Assembly (NCBI GenBank): GCA_041622675.1 | Contig: JBFJYH010000002.1 | Coordinates: forward strand, 50,134 to 114,133 | Source of the DNA: Reddybacter sp041622675 | GTDB lineage: Bacteria > Pseudomonadota > Gammaproteobacteria > Pseudomonadales > Porticoccaceae | DNA: 64,000 nucleotides | Reading direction: 5' to 3' | Part shown: positions 1 to 9,568 of the stretch, piece after piece | How the letters are laid out: every line of letters begins with the position of its first letter | How positions within the stretch are numbered: the first letter of the stretch is position 1 | Notes under the pieces: model-generated | Database searches by the model: none | Told to the model about the DNA's origin: nothing | The model's input: only the letters and a program-made list of their open reading frames with translations | Position numbers and translations under genes: made by a program

Positions 1-1
1 A

Positions 2-1330
2 AAAGTGATCGAAGAAGCGCCCGCTGGCTTTCTCAGTGATAAACAGCGCCAGCTGCTTTTCTCCAGCGCCATCACCCTCGGGCAGGCCGTTAATTACGAC
101 TCCCTCGGCACCGTCGAGTTTTTGCTCGACCAAAGCAATGGCGAAGTGTACTTCCTCGAAATGAACACTCGCCTGCAAGTTGAACACCCCGTGACCGAAG
201 CCATTACCGGCTTTGATTTGGTCGAGTGGCAAATACGCATCGCCGCCGGTGAAAACCTGCCCTGCGCGCAAGGTGAAATCACCTGCACAGGCTGGGCCAT
301 TGAAGCCCGCGTCAACGCTGAAGACCCCGCCAATAATTATCGCCCCCAAACCGGCACCATCACTCTCTACAGTGAACCCGACGACAGCGACGTGCGTATC
401 GATAGTGGCGTGCAGGCCGGCTCTGTGCTCGGGCCTTATTACGACCCCATGCTGGCCAAAGTCATTGGCATGGGCGACAACCGCGAGCAGGCGCGCAGTG
501 CCTTGCTACGCGGTATCGACAACTACACATTAAGCGGTGTGGGTACTAATCTCAGTTTTTTAGCCGATATTCTGCGCCACCCCAGTTTTGTCGACAAAGC
601 CCTAACCACACGTTTTTTAGACGAGTCTTTCAGCGGCGGCTGGCAGGCGAAAAGCACCGACAGCAAGACGCTTATTTGCGCGGCCATTGCACGCATTATG
701 TTGCTTGAAAAACGAAATACGCAGGAGCATCACTCTCCCTTCAAGACACTCGGTGCCTTCCGTGTCCTCAACAGGGCTGGCCTGGCGGGGCAGAGCCGCA
801 TCATTTTAAAAAACGAACTTGATGACACGAGCAGTATTCACCTTCTCACAATCAGTGGCTCTCAGGGAAATTACCAGCTCAACGCGCAAATCATCGGTGA
901 AGACGACGCCACCAATGACCACACTATTCTCGCTGGCTGGATAGGCGAACAACGCCTGCAAGTTGAAATTGACGGCCATAGCCAGAGTTTTGATATCGAC
1001 AACACGGACCATGCCATCACCCTCACCGATAAAGGCGCCAGCCAGCGCTACCTCTACCTCAGCGAGCAAGATCTCGCACTGGGCAAAGGACAGAATGCCG
1101 ATGGCGGCGATAGCAATATTACCGCCTCGCTACCCGGCCAAGTGGTCGAAATCAACGTTGCCAGCGGCGCAAGCGTCAACAGTGGCGACACGCTGGTGGT
1201 ACTCGATTCAATGAAACTGCTGCATAATCTCACCGCCGCGACCGACGGCGTGGTCGGCGAAATTTTTTGTAGTGTTGGCGACAGTGTTGAAGGCGGTGCC
1301 ATGCTGCTTGAAATTAGGCCCGTTGAGTAA
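2..1330 (+). CDS. Acyl-CoA carboxylase, biotin-carrying alpha subunit (3' part)
   Basis: This is the C-terminal ~440 residues of a biotin carboxylase/biotin carrier fusion; the gene starts before the window. The end of the ATP-grasp carboxylase domain is visible (FLEMNTRLQVEHPVTE, near residue 50), followed by the biotin carboxylase C-terminal domain (IEARVNAEDP), a linker, and a C-terminal biotinyl domain with the acceptor lysine near residue 404 in DSMKLLH. Such subunits carboxylate biotin with ATP and bicarbonate for transfer to an acyl-CoA by a separate beta subunit (acetyl-, propionyl-, methylcrotonyl- or geranyl-CoA type). The beta subunit is not in view, so the substrate cannot be named. 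The acceptor reads SMKL rather than the usual AMKM. An acyl-CoA dehydrogenase gene follows 62 bases downstream, which suggests branched-chain or terpenoid acyl-CoA breakdown. Confidence 0.9.
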   Translation, partial: KVIEEAPAGFLSDKQRQLLFSSAITLGQAVNYDSLGTVEFLLDQSNGEVYFLEMNTRLQVEHPVTEAITGFDLVEWQIRIAAGENLPCAQGEITCTGWAIEARVNAEDPANNYRPQTGTITLYSEPDDSDVRIDSGVQAGSVLGPYYDPMLAKVIGMGDNREQARSALLRGIDNYTLSGVGTNLSFLADILRHPSFVDKALTTRFLDESFSGGWQAKSTDSKTLICAAIARIMLLEKRNTQEHHSPFKTLGAFRVLNRAGLAGQSRIILKNELDDTSSIHLLTISGSQGNYQLNAQIIGEDDATNDHTILAGWIGEQRLQVEIDGHSQSFDIDNTDHAITLTDKGASQRYLYLSEQDLALGKGQNADGGDSNITASLPGQVVEINVASGASVNSGDTLVVLDSMKLLHNLTAATDGVVGEIFCSVGDSVEGGAMLLEIRPVE

Positions 1331-1392
1331 GCCTTTTTACTACCACGTTAACCCTTAACCTCCAACCCAACCCAGACAAGCTGAGGACAACC

Positions 1393-2544
1393 ATGAACCA
1401 ACTGTATTTTTCTGAAGAACAAAACATGCTACGTGAGCAAATCCGCCGCTTTGTCGAGCAAGAGATCGTACCCAACGGTGATGCCTGGGAAGAGGACGGC
1501 TTTGTACCCCGCGAGGTACTGCGCAAAATGGGCGACCTCGGCTTTTTGGGTATTCGCTACGGTGAGGAGTACGGCGGCAGCAATATGAACACCCTGGGCA
1601 GCGTAATACTTGCTGAAGAGCTGGGCCGTTCCAGCTTTGGCGGTTTTGCGGTCACGGTCATGGTACACACCGACATGGCCTCCCCCCACCTGGAGAACTT
1701 CGGTAACAAAGCCCAGAAAGACAAGTATATGCCCGACCTTATCAGTGGCAAGAAAATTTGCGCCGTGGGCGTGACTGAACCCGATGCCGGCTCAGACGTT
1801 GCCGGTATGCGCACCACAGCGGTGGAAGATGGCGACAGTTATGTGCTCAATGGCAGCAAAATGTTTATTACCAACGGAGTTAAAGGGGATGTTTACTTTG
1901 TCGCGGCCAAAACTGACACCACGGTCAAGTCGTCACGTGGCATCACCATTTTTATTGTTGAAAAAGGTATGCCCGGTTTCACTGTTAGCCGCGCTCTCGA
2001 CAAGCAGGGCTGGCGCAGTTCCGATACCGCCGAACTGGTTTTCGATAACTGCCGAGTACCCAAAGAAAACATTCTCGGCGAGCTGAATAAAGGCTTTTAC
2101 TCCATCATGCGCAACTTCCAGAACGAGCGCACGGTACTGGCCGCCCAATCGATTGGTGAAGCAGCCAAAGCCTTGGAAATTACCCTGCAATACGTACAGG
2201 AGCGCAAGGCCTTTGGTGAAACCCTGTGGGACAAGCAAGCTATTCGTCAACGCCTAGCCATGCTACAGGCCAAGGTCGAAGCGGGTCGCCAGCTCACCTA
2301 TCACGCTGCCTGGCTCGACGCGATGGGTCAGGATTGCGTCAAAGAAGTCTCTATGGCGAAAGCGTTCTGCTGCGAATTGGTGAACGAAACTATGTACACC
2401 TGTCAGCAATTCCACGGTGGTTTTGGCTACATCCGCGAGAGCACCATTGAGCGTATGGTACGAGATGCCCGTGTGCAAAGTATTGGCGGCGGTGCCACCG
2501 AGGTGATGCTGGAAGAAATTTCTAAGCGCTCTATTATCGCTTAA
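1393..2544 (+). CDS. Acyl-CoA dehydrogenase (LCAD/IVD-type active site)
   Basis: A 383-residue FAD-dependent acyl-CoA dehydrogenase of normal length, which makes an enoyl-CoA from an acyl-CoA and passes electrons to ETF. Family signatures are EPDAGSD (near 135), the FAD/substrate segment GSKMFITNG, and QFHGGFGYIRES near the C terminus. The usual MCAD-type catalytic glutamate (YEGT) is replaced by glycine in IGGGATE. A glutamate is present at E245 in QNERTVL, the position of the base in long-chain and isovaleryl-CoA dehydrogenases. This suggests a branched or long-chain substrate, in keeping with the carboxylase gene upstream; the substrate is inferred, not shown. The ATG follows an AGCTGAGGA ribosome-binding stretch. 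Confidence 0.92.
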   Translation: MNQLYFSEEQNMLREQIRRFVEQEIVPNGDAWEEDGFVPREVLRKMGDLGFLGIRYGEEYGGSNMNTLGSVILAEELGRSSFGGFAVTVMVHTDMASPHLENFGNKAQKDKYMPDLISGKKICAVGVTEPDAGSDVAGMRTTAVEDGDSYVLNGSKMFITNGVKGDVYFVAAKTDTTVKSSRGITIFIVEKGMPGFTVSRALDKQGWRSSDTAELVFDNCRVPKENILGELNKGFYSIMRNFQNERTVLAAQSIGEAAKALEITLQYVQERKAFGETLWDKQAIRQRLAMLQAKVEAGRQLTYHAAWLDAMGQDCVKEVSMAKAFCCELVNETMYTCQQFHGGFGYIRESTIERMVRDARVQSIGGGATEVMLEEISKRSIIA

Positions 2545-2563
2545 ACCTGAAGGCAGTACAGTG

Positions 2564-2594
2564 ACAAAAAACCGGGCTACCCCCGGTTTTTTGT
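2564..2594. terminator. Bidirectional intrinsic terminator
   Basis: A perfect 13-bp stem (2564-2576 with 2582-2594) with a 5-base loop: GC-rich core CCGGG/CCCGG flanked by six A on the left and six T on the right. It lies between the convergent acyl-CoA dehydrogenase and prmC genes and can serve both. Confidence 0.9.
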
Positions 2595-2649
2595 TCAACA
2601 TCTGCTCAATTACTCAGCATTTTCTCAATTAAAAAGCCAGCGCATTATT

Positions 2650-3492
2650 TTAAAAATAGCCAAGGCTCAATCGTTCGCGCCCTGCCAAATCTTGCCGGGT
2701 TGATACTTGCCTATACCCTGCATCACGGAGCACATGACACACAGCGCCAGCCTGTTGATAGCCATGTTCAATCAATAAACAGCCGCCTTGCTCTAAATAA
2801 CGTTTCGCCTCAGTAATAATAATACGGATATCGGCCAGCCCCTTATCGCCAGATACCAGAGCTGACTCTGGTTCAAAACGGACATCACCCTCTTTTAAAT
2901 GCTGATCATTAACATCGATATAGGGGGGATTAGTGACGACAAGGTCGAAGGCCTGTGGCGCAACACTCTCAAGCCAGTTGCTGAGTATCACATTGACATT
3001 ATTCAGACCTAAACGTTGACGGTTTGCTTCGGCGAGAGCGACAGCTTCGGGCACGATATCGACCGCCATTATTTGCCAGCCTGGGCGCTCACTCGCCAGT
3101 GCCAGTGCGATAGCGCCCGTGCCCGTGCCCAAGTCGAGAACCCGCGCATCGGGCTTATCAATGACACTAAGCGCTGTTTCAACTAAAACTTCTGTATCGG
3201 GCCGGGGGATTAGGGTCGCCGTATTAACCGCCAGAGGGAGTGACCAAAACTCTTTTTCGCCCGTTAAATAGGCTATAGGTTCGCCTTCAGCCCGGCGCTT
3301 TAGAAGGTTATAAAATTGTTGGCTCGATGTTGCATCAAGTGCTTTTTCTGGCCAGGTAAAAAGATAGCTGCGCGGTTTATCGAGCACATGACAAAGCAGC
3401 ACTTCGAGATCGAGACGCGGGCTATCACTGACACCTTCGAGCATCGAAGCCAGACGCAGCAACTCAGCGATGCTAGCTTTTTCTACTGGCAT
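2650..3492 (-). CDS. prmC: Release factor glutamine methyltransferase PrmC
   Basis: A 280-residue protein with the N-terminal helical domain of the HemK/PrmC family and an SAM-dependent methyltransferase domain: motif I DLGTGTGAIAL (120-130) and the glutamine-methyltransferase signature NPPY (188-191). It N5-methylates the glutamine of the GGQ motif of RF1 and RF2 in the cytoplasm. It lies 30 bases downstream of prfA, which encodes its substrate, in a hemA-prfA-prmC operon order common in gammaproteobacteria. Length is typical and no oddities are seen. Confidence 0.95.
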   Translation of the reverse strand: MPVEKASIAELLRLASMLEGVSDSPRLDLEVLLCHVLDKPRSYLFTWPEKALDATSSQQFYNLLKRRAEGEPIAYLTGEKEFWSLPLAVNTATLIPRPDTEVLVETALSVIDKPDARVLDLGTGTGAIALALASERPGWQIMAVDIVPEAVALAEANRQRLGLNNVNVILSNWLESVAPQAFDLVVTNPPYIDVNDQHLKEGDVRFEPESALVSGDKGLADIRIIITEAKRYLEQGGCLLIEHGYQQAGAVCHVLRDAGYRQVSTRQDLAGRERLSLGYF

Positions 3493-3522
3493 TTTTTCGT
3501 CAGCCTTTTTTCAGCTGCTTTT

Positions 3523-4605
3523 TTATTCGGCCAACGCCGCCAGTTGTTCGGTCTGGTATTCCGCAATTAAAGGCTGAATAACCTGCCCCAAATCACCTTG
3601 CATAATTTCGTCAATTTTATACAACGTCAGATTAATGCGGTGATCTGTCACGCGACCCTGGGGAAAATTATAGGTGCGAATTCGCTCAGAGCGATCGCCA
3701 CTGCCGACCAGGCTACGGCGCAAATCTGATTCTTCCTGGGATTGTTGCTGTTGCATGCCATCCATAATGCGAGCCTGTAACAGGGACATGGCCCGCGCTT
3801 TGTTCTTGTGCTGAGAGCGTTCATCCTGACATTCAACCACGATGCCGGTCGGCAGGTGGGTTAAGCGAATAGCCGAATCCGTTTTGTTGACGTGCTGACC
3901 ACCCGCGCCCGAGGCCCGAAAGGTGTCGACGCGCAGGTCAGCTTTATTAATTTCCACCGCTTCAACTTCATCGGCCTCTGGCAAAATAGCCACGGTGCAA
4001 GCCGAGGTATGCACACGGCCCTGGGATTCTGTCTCGGGTACGCGCTGCACGCGATGAGCCCCCGACTCAAATTTAAATTGCGAAAACACATCCTTGCCGA
4101 TAATGCGCACAATCACTTCTTTATAACCACCGTGATCACCGTGACGTTCGCTGACGATCTCTACCTTCCAGCCCTGGGACTCCGCATAGCGTGAATACAT
4201 GCGGTACAAATCACCGGAAAATATCGCCGCTTCATCACCACCGGTGCCGGCTCGGATTTCAAGAAATACATTGTGTTTATCGTTGGGGTCTTTCGGCAAC
4301 AGAAGCGTTTGCAACTCTTTCTCTAAACCCGCCAGTTCTGTCTCACCCGTGCGCATTTCCTCTTGCGCCAGCTCACGCATATCAGGGTCGCTGTCTTTGA
4401 GCATGGATCGAGCCTCATCAATGCCCTCAGATACCTGCATAAACTGCTGATAGGCCTTGCTCACCGGCTCCAGCTCGGCGTATTCCATTGACAGACCGCG
4501 AAAACGGTTTTGATCACCAATCACTTGCGCGTCACTCAGCAAGTGACCGACCTCGTCAAAACGCTCGACAAGACGATCCAGTTTTTCTAATAGCGAAGCT
4601 TTCAT
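3523..4605 (-). CDS. prfA: Peptide chain release factor 1
   Basis: A 360-residue class I release factor. Domain 2 carries the RF1 stop-codon-reading PxT tripeptide as PET (190-192, within RVPETESQG), which assigns it to RF1 (UAA/UAG) rather than RF2. Domain 3 carries the GGQ motif (235-237) that triggers peptidyl-tRNA hydrolysis and is methylated by PrmC. The ATG start overlaps the hemA stop by four bases (ATGA), indicating translational coupling in the hemA-prfA-prmC operon. Confidence 0.97.
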   Translation of the reverse strand: MKASLLEKLDRLVERFDEVGHLLSDAQVIGDQNRFRGLSMEYAELEPVSKAYQQFMQVSEGIDEARSMLKDSDPDMRELAQEEMRTGETELAGLEKELQTLLLPKDPNDKHNVFLEIRAGTGGDEAAIFSGDLYRMYSRYAESQGWKVEIVSERHGDHGGYKEVIVRIIGKDVFSQFKFESGAHRVQRVPETESQGRVHTSACTVAILPEADEVEAVEINKADLRVDTFRASGAGGQHVNKTDSAIRLTHLPTGIVVECQDERSQHKNKARAMSLLQARIMDGMQQQQSQEESDLRRSLVGSGDRSERIRTYNFPQGRVTDHRINLTLYKIDEIMQGDLGQVIQPLIAEYQTEQLAALAE

Positions 4606-5951
4606 GGTTCGTCCCTTTTTTTAACATCTGCATGAACGACATTCGCGCCTTGCTCTTGTCGGTCATACCGTGGCTGACTGTCAGCGGGCGCGCTTTCACC
4701 CAGTGCCGGCAAATCAAATAAATCGTGAGCCCAGCGAACATAGTCGCCATCACCTTGCTCACCCGCCCTCTTCAGACGCGTCGTGGGCACATGTAAAAAC
4801 TTATTCGTGAGGCCATGGGCCAATTGGCGCAGCACCTGTTCCGCTGCCTGGCCCTGGGCAATCGATGACAGAGCTTTGTCGAGTTCCACATCGCGCAACG
4901 CGGCGAAGTTGTCGCGAAAGGCGCGAATCGTACCCACCGCTTGCTGGCCGCGCAATTGGTTTTGCCAGTTAATCACACCCTGTTGAATAAAGGCCTCGGC
5001 CTGTCCAGCGGCATCTTCACGGTGACGCAAATTGGCTTCGATCACTTCTTTTAAATCATCAACGGTGTACAAATAGACGTCATCGAGCTGGGCAACCTGA
5101 GGCTCAATATCGCGAGGCACCGCAATGTCGACCATAAATATTGGCCGGTGTTTACGCCGCTTTAACGCCGACTCCACCGCGCCCTTGCCCAAAATCGGTA
5201 ACTGGCTGGCGGTCGAGGAAATAACAATATCTGCTTGATGCAAGTGGGCGGGGATATCCGATAGCAAAATCGCCTCAGCAGAAAATTGCTCTGCCATTTC
5301 CTGGGCTCGAGCCAAGGTGCGATTGGCCACCACAATATCGCCGACCCCCTGTTCACGCAGATGCCGGGCCAATAACTCGACCGTTTCTCCCGCGCCAATC
5401 AATAACGCACTGACTTCTCGCATCGAGCTAAAAATGCGTTGCGCTAAACTGACAGCGGCATACGCCACCGACACTGGGTTTTGGCCAATTGCCGTTTCAC
5501 TGCGCACTCGCTTAGCAGTGGCAAATACATCCTGAAACACCTGAGACAAAAGTCCACCGGCGGTGCCCGCTTTTTGAGCGACCGCATAACTAGATTTCAT
5601 TTGGCCAAGAATTTGTGGCTCACCCAGCACCATGGAGTCGAGGCCACTAGCAACTTTCATCATGTGTTCCACGGCTTTATCATTCTTCAGCACGTAACAA
5701 CTACTATCCAGCGCATTCGCAGGCAAATCATGGTGTGCCACCAACCAGGACAATAACGCGTCGGAGTCAACATTACCGCAGGCGTAAAGCTCGGTACGAT
5801 TACAGGTCGAGAGTACCGCCAAACTGTCTGCGCCACTGGCCTCACGCCCCTGCTGCAGGCTTAGAACCATTTCATCAGGCGCAAAGGCAACCCGCTCACG
5901 AACATCGAGGCTTGCTGTGCGGTGGTTGATTCCTAGGGCAATCAGGGGCAT
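4602..5951 (-). CDS. hemA: Glutamyl-tRNA reductase
   Basis: A 449-residue enzyme that reduces Glu-tRNA to glutamate-1-semialdehyde, the first committed step of C5-pathway tetrapyrrole synthesis. The N-terminal catalytic domain begins MPLIALGINHRTA and holds the nucleophilic cysteine C50 in LSTCNRTE; an NADPH-binding domain (LLIGAGETVELLARHL) and a helical dimerisation domain follow. It is about 25 residues longer than usual because of a polar C-terminal tail. It is first gene of hemA-prfA-prmC and is divergent from the TPR gene. The 110-base gap between them holds a TATAAT-like box reading toward hemA near 6016-6021 but no convincing -35. Confidence 0.96.
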   Translation of the reverse strand: MPLIALGINHRTASLDVRERVAFAPDEMVLSLQQGREASGADSLAVLSTCNRTELYACGNVDSDALLSWLVAHHDLPANALDSSCYVLKNDKAVEHMMKVASGLDSMVLGEPQILGQMKSSYAVAQKAGTAGGLLSQVFQDVFATAKRVRSETAIGQNPVSVAYAAVSLAQRIFSSMREVSALLIGAGETVELLARHLREQGVGDIVVANRTLARAQEMAEQFSAEAILLSDIPAHLHQADIVISSTASQLPILGKGAVESALKRRKHRPIFMVDIAVPRDIEPQVAQLDDVYLYTVDDLKEVIEANLRHREDAAGQAEAFIQQGVINWQNQLRGQQAVGTIRAFRDNFAALRDVELDKALSSIAQGQAAEQVLRQLAHGLTNKFLHVPTTRLKRAGEQGDGDYVRWAHDLFDLPALGESAPADSQPRYDRQEQGANVVHADVKKRDEP

Positions 5952-6061
5952 AAAGGGCCAATATGGATATGTTTCACAATCGCAACCATGAACTTAAGGT
6001 CTCATAGTTGTCACAATTATACTTACTACTCGCTAAGGCAACAGCCCGGAATCACTTAACT

Positions 6062-7852
6062 ATGCTCGACAAGCCTCAACTTATCGCCAAACAAGGACTC
6101 GCGAGGCTGCGCCTGCAGGCTCTACTATCGACCGGTATTCTCTTGCTAGTGACGGCCTGCACTTCACCCCAGCTCCAGAAAAATACTGACAATTCAGTCG
6201 CGACGACCGTTTCAAGTGCCGACACAACAACCAACTCCGTGTCACTGGAGCGCGATTATCCCGTTCGCCCCTTCCCAACACAAACTTTTTACGAGTTACT
6301 TGTCGCCGAGGTCGCTGGCACCCGTGGGCAGCTGGACTTCGCGCTTGAAACCTATCGCAATCAAGCTCGTATCACCCGTGACCCCGGAGTGATTGCCAGA
6401 GCAGTGAGTACGGCCTCGTATCAACAAGACAATGAGGCATTACAAGAGCTGGGCATTTTATGGGCCGAAGTTGAACCAAATAACTTACAGGCCCGCAATA
6501 TGGCCTTTTATTCCCAGGCGCGACAGGCCCATTTCGACCTCGCCTTTGAGCACGCAGAATATTTACTCAGCCATAATAATGGTAAATACTTGGTTCTACT
6601 GCCCAGCTATACCGCCGAACTCGATGAAGCCCATCGCCTACTGCTGCTTGAGCAATATATTGGCGCTGAGCAGAACCACCCAAGCAACCGTGATCTTTTA
6701 CTCGGTAAAACCCTCTTACTCGCACAACTTGCTCGTATCGACGACGCTCTAAGCACGGCACAAAAAATCCTTAACAAACACCCTGACGATGAGCCCGCCC
6801 GACTCGTCGCGGCACAAATTCAGCATAAAGACAGGCGTTACAAGGCTGCGATTACCGAGCTAGAAAAAGGGCTCCAACACTCGCCAAGGAGCCAACAATT
6901 GCAATTGCAATTAATTCGTTTTGTGGCAGCCAACGACCTTCCTCTGGCCATTAAAAAAATGATCAGCCTGGCCGCACAAGAGCCGGACAATCACAAATTC
7001 AAGCTCGCACTGGCTCTCCTTCACCGTGAAAATAATGATTCCGCACCAGCCAAAGTCATTTACAACAAACTCATCGATAGCGGCCACATGAACTCAGAGG
7101 CTCACTACCAGCTCGCTATCATGGCCGAGCAAAACCAAGATTTTGATACAGCGCTGCAACACTACCGAAGTGTCACCAACAACGACCTTTTCTTAGAGGC
7201 AACCGTGCGCATTGCTCACATACTGGCCAGCCGCGACCAACTGAACGATGCGCGACTTTATCTACATGAATTGCGCCTCGACAATCCCGACCATGCCAGT
7301 GCCTTTTACCAGATCGAGAGCCAACTGCTAATTCAGCAGCAAAATCACCACGGCGCCCAAGCACTACTCGACGAAGGGCTTGCCGAGAACCCAGATGATA
7401 TTGAGCTGCTGTATACTCGCTCGCTGGTTAACGAAAAACTTGGCGACCTCACTGCTACCGAAAAAGACCTGCGCGCCATCCTTGAACGCGACTCCAATAA
7501 CGCCTCGGCCCTTAACGCTCTCGGTTACACACTGGCCAATCGCACCGACCGTTACGATGAAGCCCTCCAGCTAATTCAACGAGCGCGCGCCATTAAACCC
7601 AATGATCCTGCCATCCTCGACAGCCTAGGCTGGGTATTATTTAAACGCGGCGAATACGACGCCGCCCTGAGCCACCTGCGCACCGCAATGGCGACGATGC
7701 CGGACCCTGAAGTCGCCGCTCACCTAGGGGAAGTCTTGTGGATGACGGGTGCAAAGGACGAAGCGCGCTCCATTTGGCAGAATGCGATGAAAAACAACCC
7801 TGACAGTGAGTTTTTGCTCAAAACACTGCAGCGGCTAGATGTCCAACTTTGA
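6062..7852 (+). CDS. Tetratricopeptide-repeat lipoprotein
   Basis: A TPR-rich protein of 596 residues when read from the ATG at 6062. This start places a lipoprotein signal peptide correctly (hydrophobic LLSTGILLLVTAC, lipid cysteine near residue 33); a TTG at 6008 would add 18 unlikely residues. Degenerate 34-residue TPR units fill most of the chain, clearest toward the C terminus (YDEALQLIQRARAIKPNDPAILDSLGWVLFKRGEYDAALSHL region). It should be anchored in a membrane facing the periplasm as a protein-protein scaffold. The equivalent position upstream of lolB in Pseudomonas is also held by a TPR protein. No enzymatic role is visible. Confidence 0.85.
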   Translation: MLDKPQLIAKQGLARLRLQALLSTGILLLVTACTSPQLQKNTDNSVATTVSSADTTTNSVSLERDYPVRPFPTQTFYELLVAEVAGTRGQLDFALETYRNQARITRDPGVIARAVSTASYQQDNEALQELGILWAEVEPNNLQARNMAFYSQARQAHFDLAFEHAEYLLSHNNGKYLVLLPSYTAELDEAHRLLLLEQYIGAEQNHPSNRDLLLGKTLLLAQLARIDDALSTAQKILNKHPDDEPARLVAAQIQHKDRRYKAAITELEKGLQHSPRSQQLQLQLIRFVAANDLPLAIKKMISLAAQEPDNHKFKLALALLHRENNDSAPAKVIYNKLIDSGHMNSEAHYQLAIMAEQNQDFDTALQHYRSVTNNDLFLEATVRIAHILASRDQLNDARLYLHELRLDNPDHASAFYQIESQLLIQQQNHHGAQALLDEGLAENPDDIELLYTRSLVNEKLGDLTATEKDLRAILERDSNNASALNALGYTLANRTDRYDEALQLIQRARAIKPNDPAILDSLGWVLFKRGEYDAALSHLRTAMATMPDPEVAAHLGEVLWMTGAKDEARSIWQNAMKNNPDSEFLLKTLQRLDVQL

Positions 7853-7901
7853 ATGCTATGCTTTAGTCTAACCCGCTCTGAATAGTCAGCACCGATCTTC
7901 A

Positions 7902-8564
7902 ATGTCCCCCTCACTTCCGCCGCCCCGTCCAACACCCAGCTGCGCGCGCTCTTTACCAGCGTGGGGCTACATCGCTCTACTTAGCCTGTTAATCAGTGCC
8001 TGTACTCCACTGCAAAAACAAACAGAGCCGTCTACCCCACCCCCATCGTGGCCAGCACACCGAATGGCCATGCAGACCATTGACAACTGGCAAATAAAAG
8101 GCAAGCTTGCCTATCGCAACGACACAGACTCGGGCAGCGTTTGGTTTGATTGGCGCCAGCACGGCGACGAATTCACGATTCATTTAAGTGGCCCTTTTGG
8201 TGTCGGCACCGTGACAATCAGAGGCAACGCACAGACAATCATCCTCAGCCAACCGGGAGAGGCCGATATAAGCTCCCACTCTTCGAGCGCTTTAACCCAA
8301 CGACTCTTTGGCTGGCAACTTCCCGTTGAGCAAATACGCTACTGGGTCAGAGGCATTCCCTCCAGCTCATCAACGGCCCTTATAAAAACATTCAACAGTG
8401 AAGGCTTGCTCGACAAGCTGCAAGAAGATAACTGGAAGCTAACTTTCAGCCGCTATCAGACTGGGCCCTACGGCCCATTACCAGGTAAAATCAAGGGTCT
8501 TAGCCAACAACTGACTTTTACCCTGCTATTGAAGGAATGGTCTTTTCAAGGACACAAGCCGTGA
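7902..8564 (+). CDS. lolB: Outer-membrane lipoprotein receptor LolB
   Basis: A 220-residue lipoprotein with a proline-rich N-terminal stretch, a hydrophobic signal segment and a lipobox LISAC (cysteine at 34). The mature part matches LolB: WQIKGKLAYR near the N terminus and a WFDW...F.I.L.GPFG.G block. LolB accepts lipoproteins from periplasmic LolA and inserts them into the outer membrane. It lies between the TPR lipoprotein and ispE, the usual place in Pseudomonas-like genomes. Length is normal. Confidence 0.92.
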   Translation: MSPSLPPPRPTPSCARSLPAWGYIALLSLLISACTPLQKQTEPSTPPPSWPAHRMAMQTIDNWQIKGKLAYRNDTDSGSVWFDWRQHGDEFTIHLSGPFGVGTVTIRGNAQTIILSQPGEADISSHSSSALTQRLFGWQLPVEQIRYWVRGIPSSSSTALIKTFNSEGLLDKLQEDNWKLTFSRYQTGPYGPLPGKIKGLSQQLTFTLLLKEWSFQGHKP

Positions 8565-8686
8565 CAGTGTGTATTAAATTTAAGACCCTTGACTCCAAGC
8601 ACTTCAGACTTGGAGATTGAACTTCAGAGACGCCAAAAAGTCAGGTTCGTTACACTCAAGCCACCCACCGGATAAACAAGCCAACC

Positions 8687-9547
8687 GTGATACCAGACCA
8701 CATTAGCCTACCAGCACCGGCGAAAATCAATCTTTTTTTGCATATCACCGGACGCCGCCCCGACGGTTACCACCAGCTGCAAACTCTGTTTCAATTACTC
8801 GACTACGGGGACCAACTAGATTTCTATCGCCGCGATGATACGACGCTTACGCTTAGCCCGACCCACCCGGCAATCGCTACAAAAGATAATCTTGTCTATC
8901 GTGCGGCCAAAGCGCTACAGCATTTAGCTTTGCAAAAAAAACCTCAGCACCCGTGCGGTGCCGATATTCAGTTAACCAAACGCCTACCTCTCGGCGGGGG
9001 GCTTGGAGGGGGAAGCAGCGATGCAGCAAGCACCTTAATAGGCCTCAATCAGCTGTGGCAGCTGGGTTTTAGCCGTGAACAACTCGCCGCCATTGGCCTT
9101 AAGCTGGGCGCCGATGTGCCCGTTTTCATCCACGGTCGCACGGCCTGGGCCGAAGGTATCGGCGAAATTTTAACCCCTGTCGACATGGTAGATTGCTGGT
9201 ATCTCGTTCTCGCACCCACCATTGAGGTCTCAACCGCGACAATATTCTCACACCAACAATTGACAAGGGACGCACGCGCTATCACAATACGCGCCTTTCT
9301 CGAGCAGGGTGGCAGAAATGCTTGCCAACCCATAGCGGAAAAGCTCTACCCTGAGGTAAAAACAGCTCGACAATGGCTGGAGCAATACGCAAATGTTCGA
9401 ATGACCGGCACCGGTGCCTGTATTTTTGCCTCCTTTGGAGACGAAGCTCAAGCACGCCAGGTACTGGTCGATGTTCCGCAACGATGGCAGGCGTTTGTCG
9501 CCCGGGGAGTTAACCACTCTCCAGCCTATCCAAGCGATTCATTGTGA
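8687..9547 (+). CDS. ispE: 4-(cytidine 5'-diphospho)-2-C-methyl-D-erythritol kinase
   Basis: A 286-residue GHMP kinase of the MEP isoprenoid pathway that phosphorylates CDP-methylerythritol at the 2-hydroxyl. It has the N-terminal PAPAKINLFLHI block (with K13), the glycine-rich ATP loop LGGGLGGGSSDA (102-113), the conserved aspartate in GADVPVF (D143) and the C-terminal MTGTGACIFA motif. The start is GTG at 8687, giving the family's usual N terminus. The tRNA-Gln gene follows 21 bases later. Confidence 0.95.
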   Translation: MIPDHISLPAPAKINLFLHITGRRPDGYHQLQTLFQLLDYGDQLDFYRRDDTTLTLSPTHPAIATKDNLVYRAAKALQHLALQKKPQHPCGADIQLTKRLPLGGGLGGGSSDAASTLIGLNQLWQLGFSREQLAAIGLKLGADVPVFIHGRTAWAEGIGEILTPVDMVDCWYLVLAPTIEVSTATIFSHQQLTRDARAITIRAFLEQGGRNACQPIAEKLYPEVKTARQWLEQYANVRMTGTGACIFASFGDEAQARQVLVDVPQRWQAFVARGVNHSPAYPSDSL

Positions 9548-9568
9548 AATAGTTAAAACAAGCTTTAT

